Part shown: positions 6,877 through 7,001 of the stretch, in pieces | Layout: each line of letters opens with the position of its first letter | Position numbering within the stretch: the first letter of the stretch is position 1 | Origin: DATAFT01 sp035544635 | GTDB taxonomy: Bacteria; Acidobacteriota; Thermoanaerobaculia; Multivoradales; Multivoraceae | Direction: 5' to 3' | Assembly (NCBI GenBank): GCA_035544635.1 | Contig: DATKDQ010000302.1 | Coordinates: 1-7,001 of the forward strand | Length of the DNA: 7,001 bases | The notes under the pieces: generated by a model | Databases searched by the model: none | The model's input: only the letters and a program-made list of their open reading frames with translations | Told to the model about the DNA's origin: nothing | Translations under genes and position numbers: made by a program

Positions 6877-7001
6877 TCACACCTCGACCACCAGCTCGGG
6901 GTCGAAGCCCGGGGCGGGCTCGTCCGGATAGCCGCGCGGGTTCGACAGCACGCGCGTTTCGGCGATCCGGTAGTCGGCAGCGAAGTGGGTGTGCCCGTGC
7001 A
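6877..7001 (-). CDS. Calcineurin-like metallophosphoesterase, C-terminal fragment
   Basis: The last 40 codons of a minus-strand gene whose 5' part lies beyond the right edge; the stop is TGA 6879-6877. The visible end starts HGHTH, matching the final metal-binding GHxH motif of calcineurin-like phosphoesterases. It continues with DYRIAETRVLSNPRGYPDE and FDPELVVEV, a tail typical of one bacterial subgroup in this superfamily. These enzymes use two metal ions to hydrolyse phosphomonoesters or phosphodiesters; the substrate cannot be told from this end. It is upstream of, and codirectional with, the giant WD40 gene with 90 bases between stop and start, so an operon is likely. Confidence 0.8.
   Translation of the reverse strand, partial: HGHTHFAADYRIAETRVLSNPRGYPDEPAPGFDPELVVEV

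Overview
This 7 kb window is very GC-rich and almost fully coding, with strongly G/C-ending codons. That suggests a large-genome, high-GC bacterium, possibly a myxobacterium-like or other environmental bacterium. The taxonomic guess rests only on composition and on a gene repertoire rich in STAND and WD40 proteins, so it is weak.

Layout: (1) Bases 1-1512 (+) hold the 3' part of a STAND/NACHT-like P-loop NTPase. The frame is open to the window edge, so its N-terminal region, probably an effector or signalling domain, lies outside. (2) Bases 1545-3557 (+) hold a separate WD40 beta-propeller protein with a short N-terminal helical module. (3) On the minus strand, converging on the first pair with a 40 bp gap, is a 1062-residue protein made almost wholly of about 23 WD40 repeats (6786-3598). 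It starts with the same kind of N-terminal module. (4) Upstream of it on the minus strand are a possible 29-codon ORF joined to it by an ATGA overlap, and the last 40 residues of a calcineurin-like metallophosphoesterase (GHTH motif) that runs off the right edge.

The main point of interest is modularity. Large bacterial STAND sensors often carry NTPase, linker and WD40 propeller in one polypeptide. Here the NTPase stops where that linker would begin, and the linker heads the next gene. The same linker also heads the unrelated-looking giant propeller on the opposite strand. The two conserved N-terminal modules share a QQAANQP core, a WLRF/HVL segment and a PWxRWxNK end. A reasonable hypothesis is a split sensor system: a switch NTPase with one or two detachable propellers docked through a common adaptor, and a phosphoesterase as a possible partner or effector. 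Its role (defence, signalling or other) cannot be decided from this window.
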